DNA from: Alphaproteobacteria bacterium
GTDB taxonomy: Bacteria > Pseudomonadota > Alphaproteobacteria > GCA-2731375
Length of the DNA: 9,990 nt
Assembly: GCA_028281075.1 (NCBI GenBank)
Contig: JANQKO010000496.1
Coordinates: 1 to 9,990, forward strand
Direction of reading: 5' to 3'
In this document: in pieces, positions 6,853-9,990 of the stretch
How positions within the stretch are numbered: the stretch's first letter is position 1
How the letters are laid out: each line of letters starts with the position of its first letter
Notes under the pieces: generated by a model
The model's database searches: none
What the model saw: only the letters and a program-made list of their open reading frames with translations
What the model was told of the DNA's origin: nothing
Position numbers and translations under genes: made by a program

Positions 6853-7644
6853 CTATTTCGCCGGCCGCACATAGACCACGTAGTAGACGAGGCCGACGAA
6901 AACGCCGCCGCCGACGATGTTGCCCAGCGTGACCGGCAGCAGGTTGGCGGCGACATCGGCCAAGCCGAGATCGGCGCCGGCCAGCATGCCGATCGGCATC
7001 AGGTACATGTTGGCGACGCAGTGCTCGAACCCCAGCGCCACGAAGGCGGTGATCGGGAACACGATCGCCAGCACCTTGCCGGCGACCCGGCGGGCCGAGA
7101 AGGTCAGCCAGACGGCGAGGCAGACCAGTGCGTTGCAGAGCACGCCGCGAACGAAGGCCTCGACGAAGGGCAGCGCCGCCTTGGCTTCGGCGATGGCGAT
7201 CGCGGTGCCGGCGACGGCGCCGCCGGCGGCCGCCAGCACGCCCGACTGCCAGACCGCCACGGCGGTCGCCACCGCGCCGAGGAAATTCCCGGCATAGGCG
7301 ACCCCCCAGTTGCGCAGCAGCGCCGCCAGGCCGACCTTGCCGTCGGCCCAGGCCATGACGATCAGGGCGTTGCCGGTGAACAGCTCGGCGCCGCCGACCA
7401 CGACCAGGACCAGGCCGAGCGAGAAGGCCACGCCGCCCAGCAGCCGCGTCGGCCCGTAGCCGAGGACCGAGCCGGTCACCGTCACCGTGTAGAACAAGGC
7501 GCCGAAGGCGATGAAGGCCCCGGCGAGCAGGGCCAGCGTCGCCAGCGGCAGCAGCGGCAGGCGCGCCTTGGCGACGCCGACGGTCTCGACCCGCCGCGCC
7601 ATTTCGGCCGGCGTGTAGGCGTCGTCGTTGCGAACGTCGGACAT
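6853..7644 (-). CDS. Formate/nitrite transporter (FNT) family channel
   Basis: This 263-residue inner-membrane protein has six predicted helices and the FNT inverted-repeat fold, which forms pentamers passing formate, nitrite, hydrosulfide or similar anions. Diagnostic motifs are AELFTGNALIV (86-96, first broken helix), FEHCVANMYLMPIG (206-219, with the central pore histidine H208 equivalent to FocA H209), and NLLPVTLGNIVGGG (234-247). The segment between the last two is shorter than in FocA. The substrate cannot be set from these motifs. The ATG at 7644 has only a distant GGTAAG, so initiation may be weak or the leader structured. It is followed by DUF169 on the same strand and is divergent from a thioredoxin-fold gene. 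No formate dehydrogenase or nitrite reductase gene is in view. Confidence 0.93.
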   Translation of the reverse strand: MSDVRNDDAYTPAEMARRVETVGVAKARLPLLPLATLALLAGAFIAFGALFYTVTVTGSVLGYGPTRLLGGVAFSLGLVLVVVGGAELFTGNALIVMAWADGKVGLAALLRNWGVAYAGNFLGAVATAVAVWQSGVLAAAGGAVAGTAIAIAEAKAALPFVEAFVRGVLCNALVCLAVWLTFSARRVAGKVLAIVFPITAFVALGFEHCVANMYLMPIGMLAGADLGLADVAANLLPVTLGNIVGGGVFVGLVYYVVYVRPAK

Positions 7645-7672
7645 GATTCGGCGAGCTTACCGGCGCCGGCCG

Positions 7673-7706
7673 GCCGGCGGCCTTGATCGGTCGCAAGGCC
7701 GCCGGC
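7673..7706. repeat. 13-bp perfect inverted repeat between the divergent FNT and thioredoxin-fold genes
   Basis: The arms at 7673-7685 and 7694-7706 (GCCGGCGGCCTTG and its exact reverse complement) enclose the 8-base loop ATCGGTCG. It begins 28 bp upstream of the FNT start and ends 54 bp upstream of the thioredoxin-like start. Both genes point away from it, so it is not an ordinary gene-end terminator. It may be an operator, an mRNA leader hairpin for one of the genes, or an attenuator. A 12-bp GC palindrome (7728-7739) lies next to it. Confidence 0.6.
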
Positions 7707-7760
7707 GATGAACCACACGTGATTTGCCCGCCGCGGCGGCCGGGTGCTTCATTGACGGCC

Positions 7761-8291
7761 ATGCAACGCCGGACGTTCCTGCAAACCGCCGTCGCCGCGG
7801 CCACCCTGCCGCCGGCCGCGCGCGCCGCCGGATCGCCGCTGGCCCTGCTGCCCGGCCTGGCGCCGCTGCGGGGCGGGCCGGTGACGCCGGCCTCGCTGTC
7901 GGGCCGGCTGGTCGTGGTCACCTTCTTCGCCAGCTGGTGCCCGCCCTGCCATGCCGAGTTCCGGCACCTGAACGCCATCCGCGCCGGCTTCGACGACGCC
8001 GACCTGGCGATCGTCGGGATCAACCTGTTCGAGGATTTCGGCGGCCTGTCGAGCCCGGCGAAGCTGGCCCGGTTCATCGACCGCACCCGGCCGGCATTTC
8101 CGCTGGTCCGGGGCGACGACAACGCGCGGCGCGCCTTCGGCAACGTCGACCGCATCCCCACGGTCCTGGTCTTCGATCGGCGAGGCCGGCGGGCCTGGCA
8201 TTTCCGGCACGCCCCCGGCGCCCACAAGACCCACGTCACCGAGGCCGAGCTGACGGCGATCCTGAACGACCTGCTTGCGTCACCGGCATAA
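7761..8291 (+). CDS. Exported thioredoxin-fold protein, TlpA-like, with Tat-type signal
   Basis: This is a 176-residue predicted periplasmic thiol-disulfide protein. The N-terminus MQRRTFLQTAVAAA has twin arginines followed by xFLQ and a short hydrophobic stretch ending ARAAG, resembling a Tat signal with cleavage near residue 22. The thioredoxin domain has the redox motif WCPPC (C60, C63) in FFASWCPPCHAEF and the cis-proline P133 in RIPTVLVFDRRG. These indicate reduction of disulfides, as in TlpA/ResA. The ATG at 7761 is preferred because it places the signal peptide at the start; a TTG-started extension to 7683 would begin inside the hairpin. No strong ribosome site is seen. It is divergent from the FNT channel. 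The target could be a cytochrome or other exported cysteine protein; nothing here identifies it. Confidence 0.85.
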   Translation: MQRRTFLQTAVAAATLPPAARAAGSPLALLPGLAPLRGGPVTPASLSGRLVVVTFFASWCPPCHAEFRHLNAIRAGFDDADLAIVGINLFEDFGGLSSPAKLARFIDRTRPAFPLVRGDDNARRAFGNVDRIPTVLVFDRRGRRAWHFRHAPGAHKTHVTEAELTAILNDLLASPA

Positions 8292-8316
8292 CGCCATACA
8301 TTTCCACGAGTTGGAG

Positions 8317-8365
8317 CCCGTTCGGGAATGGCCCTGCCGGCCATGAAATTAACGCCCCTGGCGTT
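8317..8365 (+). repeat. Three tandem small hairpins in the uvrB upstream spacer
   Basis: Three perfect inverted repeats follow one another: CCCG-TT-CGGG (8317-8326), ATGGCC-CTGCC-GGCCAT (8328-8344) and AACGCC-CCT-GGCGTT (8351-8365). They lie between the thioredoxin-like stop and the uvrB promoter. They may jointly end the upstream transcript, though none has a T-run. The third overlaps the position of the uvrB -35 region and could instead be an operator. Confidence 0.4.
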
Positions 8366-8382
8366 CCGCGCGCACGTGCCGA

Positions 8383-8388
8383 TATAAC
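8383..8388 (+). promoter_or_regulatory. Candidate -10 box of uvrB, implying a leaderless transcript
   Basis: TATAAC matches the -10 consensus at five of six positions. It ends seven bases before the A of the uvrB ATG, the usual distance to a transcription start. Transcription would then begin at or next to the start codon. The nearby AGGG is only two bases from the ATG, too close for a normal ribosome site, which agrees with leaderless translation. No good -35 box is seen. Confidence 0.4.
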
Positions 8389-8394
8389 AGGGTC

Positions 8395-9990
8395 ATGGCC
8401 CATACCTCTCTGCAAGAGACCCAGCGCCAGTTCGAATACGCCCTGGCCCAGGCCGAAAAGGTCACCTGGGTCCCAGTGCGTCCCGAGCGCCCGGAGAAGA
8501 GCGACGGCGGCCGCAGGTTCGAGCTGCGGTCCGATTTCCGGCCGTCGGGCGACCAGCCGCAGGCCATCACCGAGCTGACCGACGGCGTGAACCAGGGCGA
8601 GAAGGACCAGGTGCTGCTGGGGGTCACCGGCTCGGGCAAGACCTTCACCATGGCGCACGTGATTCAGAACGTGCAGCGGCCGGCCCTGATCCTGGCGCCG
8701 AACAAGATCCTGGCGGCCCAGCTCTATGGCGAGATGAAGAGCTTCTTCCCGAACAACGCGGTGGAATACTTCGTTTCCTATTACGACTACTACCAGCCGG
8801 AAGCCTACGTGCCGCGCTCAGACACCTATGTCGAGAAGGAATCGTCGATCAACGCGCAGATCGACCGCATGCGCCATGCCGCGACGCGCGCCGTGCTGGA
8901 GCGCGACGACGTCATCATCGTCGCCTCGGTCTCCTGCATCTACGGCATCGGCTCGGTCGAAACCTATAGCGAGATGACCGCCAGCCTGGCGGTCGGCCAG
9001 CGCATCGACCGGCAGGAGATGCTGCGGCAGTTCGTCTATCTGCAATACAAACGCAACGATGTCGGCTTCGGCCGCGGCAGTTTCCGCGTGCGCGGCGATA
9101 CCGTCGAGCTCTGGCCGGCCCACCTGGAGGATCGCGGCTGGCGCTTCGACCTGTTCGGCGACGAGCTGGTCGGCATCGTCGAGTTCGACCCGCTGACCGG
9201 CCAGAAGACCGACACGCTGGACAAGACCAAGGTCTACGCCAACAGCCACTACGTGACGCCGCGGCCGACCCTGCAGCAGGCGATCAAGTCGATCAAGCAG
9301 GAGCTGGTCGGCACGCTTGACCGGTTCCGCGACCGGGGCCTGCTGCTGGAGGCCGAGCGCATCGAGCAGCGCACCATGCTGGACATGGAGATGATCGAGG
9401 CCACCGGCTCCTGCCCCGGCATCGAAAACTATTCGCGCTACCTGACCGGCCGCAATCCGGGCGAGCCGCCGCCGACGCTGTTCGAATACCTGCCAGACGA
9501 CGCGCTGCTGATCGTCGACGAGAGCCATATCACCGTGCCGCAGGTCGGCGGCATGTTCCGCGGCGACTACCGTCGCAAATGGACGCTCTCCGAGTTCGGC
9601 TTCCGGCTGCCGTCCTGCGTCGACAACCGGCCGCTGAAGTTCGACGAGTGGGACGCCATGCGGCCGCAATCGATGTTCATCTCGGCGACGCCGGGCAAAT
9701 GGGAGTTGGAACGCACCGGCGGCGCCTTCGTCGAGCAGGTGATCCGGCCGACCGGCCTGACCGACCCGCCCTGCCACGTGCGGCCGGTCGAAAGCCAGGT
9801 CGACGACCTGATGGCCGAATGCCGCGAGGTCATCGCCACGGGCTATCGCGCCCTGGTGACCACGCTGACCAAGCGCATGGCCGAGGACCTGACCGACTAT
9901 CTGCACGAGGCCGGCTCCAAGGTCCGCTACATGCATTCCGACGTCGACACGCTGGAACGCATCGAGAACATCCGCGACCTGCGGCTGGGC
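8395..9990 (+). CDS. uvrB: UvrABC system protein B, N-terminal 532 residues
   Basis: UvrB is the damage-verifying, helicase-like subunit of nucleotide excision repair. UvrA loads it on DNA and UvrC is recruited to it. The open frame continues past the right edge. Visible are Walker A GVTGSGKTF (catalytic K82), APNKILAAQLYGEM, and the damage-probing beta-hairpin region SYYDYYQPEAYVP (128-140). Also present are SVSCIYG, GIENYSRYLTGR, the Walker B-type IVDESH (D375-E376), FISATPG, and the C-terminal helicase motifs TTLTKRMAEDLT and YMHSDVDT. Missing beyond the edge are helicase motifs V-VI and the UvrC-binding domain. The start at 8395 gives an extension of roughly 30 residues over E. coli UvrB, with coding-like codon use. 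A GTG at 8476 is an alternative. No LexA box of the GTTC-N7-GTTC type is seen upstream. Confidence 0.97.
   Translation, partial: MAHTSLQETQRQFEYALAQAEKVTWVPVRPERPEKSDGGRRFELRSDFRPSGDQPQAITELTDGVNQGEKDQVLLGVTGSGKTFTMAHVIQNVQRPALILAPNKILAAQLYGEMKSFFPNNAVEYFVSYYDYYQPEAYVPRSDTYVEKESSINAQIDRMRHAATRAVLERDDVIIVASVSCIYGIGSVETYSEMTASLAVGQRIDRQEMLRQFVYLQYKRNDVGFGRGSFRVRGDTVELWPAHLEDRGWRFDLFGDELVGIVEFDPLTGQKTDTLDKTKVYANSHYVTPRPTLQQAIKSIKQELVGTLDRFRDRGLLLEAERIEQRTMLDMEMIEATGSCPGIENYSRYLTGRNPGEPPPTLFEYLPDDALLIVDESHITVPQVGGMFRGDYRRKWTLSEFGFRLPSCVDNRPLKFDEWDAMRPQSMFISATPGKWELERTGGAFVEQVIRPTGLTDPPCHVRPVESQVDDLMAECREVIATGYRALVTTLTKRMAEDLTDYLHEAGSKVRYMHSDVDTLERIENIRDLRLG

Noticed and set aside
6040..7686. A 548-codon plus-strand open frame opposite the DUF169 and FNT genes
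   Set aside because: Both minus-strand genes are clear family members; the antisense product is compositionally a shadow.
6842..8344. A 500-codon minus-strand open frame across the FNT gene and the thioredoxin-like gene
   Set aside because: It crosses a divergent promoter region and contradicts two well-supported genes.
8320..8377. GTTC sequences upstream of uvrB as an alphaproteobacterial LexA box
   Set aside because: The two GTTC copies (8320-8323 and 8363-8366) are followed after seven bases by GCCC and ACGT, not GTTC.

Overview
The window is about 10 kb of very GC-rich DNA. Codons overwhelmingly end in G or C, genes are tightly packed, and no tRNA, rRNA, CRISPR array or insertion sequence is visible. 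The UvrB type, the class GN sortase system, and a threonate operon of this form suggest a proteobacterium, most likely an alphaproteobacterium. The genus cannot be fixed from the sequence alone.

Region 1 (1-1705, minus strand) is a sugar-acid catabolic operon. It holds an L-threonate dehydrogenase (ltnD) followed by the first 247 codons of a 3-oxo-tetronate kinase (otnK) that runs off the left edge. Together they would oxidise a four-carbon sugar acid and phosphorylate the product. A short AT-rich divergent promoter region (1706-1844) carries a candidate operator. It separates the operon from a plus-strand glutathione S-transferase family gene (1845-2465), which ends in a strong terminator-like hairpin.

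Region 2 (2466-6010, plus strand) is a cell-surface module. It starts with a structured, comparatively AT-rich leader and a small, unrecognised single-pass membrane protein (2659-2940). Next come a secreted VIT + von Willebrand A protein ending in a sortase-type sorting signal (3072-5345) and its dedicated class GN sortase (5342-6010), joined by a 4-bp GTGA overlap. This is the known one-sortase/one-substrate arrangement of Gram-negative bacteria. The physiological role of that system is not established.

Region 3 (5944-7644, minus strand) contains an FNT-family anion channel followed by a DUF169 protein with five cysteines. The DUF169 gene converges on the sortase gene and overlaps its 3' end by 67 bp. 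Divergent from the channel gene is a small exported thioredoxin-fold (TlpA-like) protein with a Tat-like signal (7761-8291). A perfect 13-bp inverted repeat lies in the shared 116-bp intergenic region.

Region 4 (8292-9990, plus strand) has a short spacer with three small hairpins and a -10-like TATAAC placed so that transcription could begin at the start codon. It is followed by the first 532 codons of uvrB, the helicase-like subunit of nucleotide excision repair, cut by the right edge.

The stretches most worth following up are the sortase module with its uncharacterised upstream membrane protein, and the FNT/DUF169/thioredoxin cluster with its hairpin. The rest looks like ordinary chromosomal gene content.
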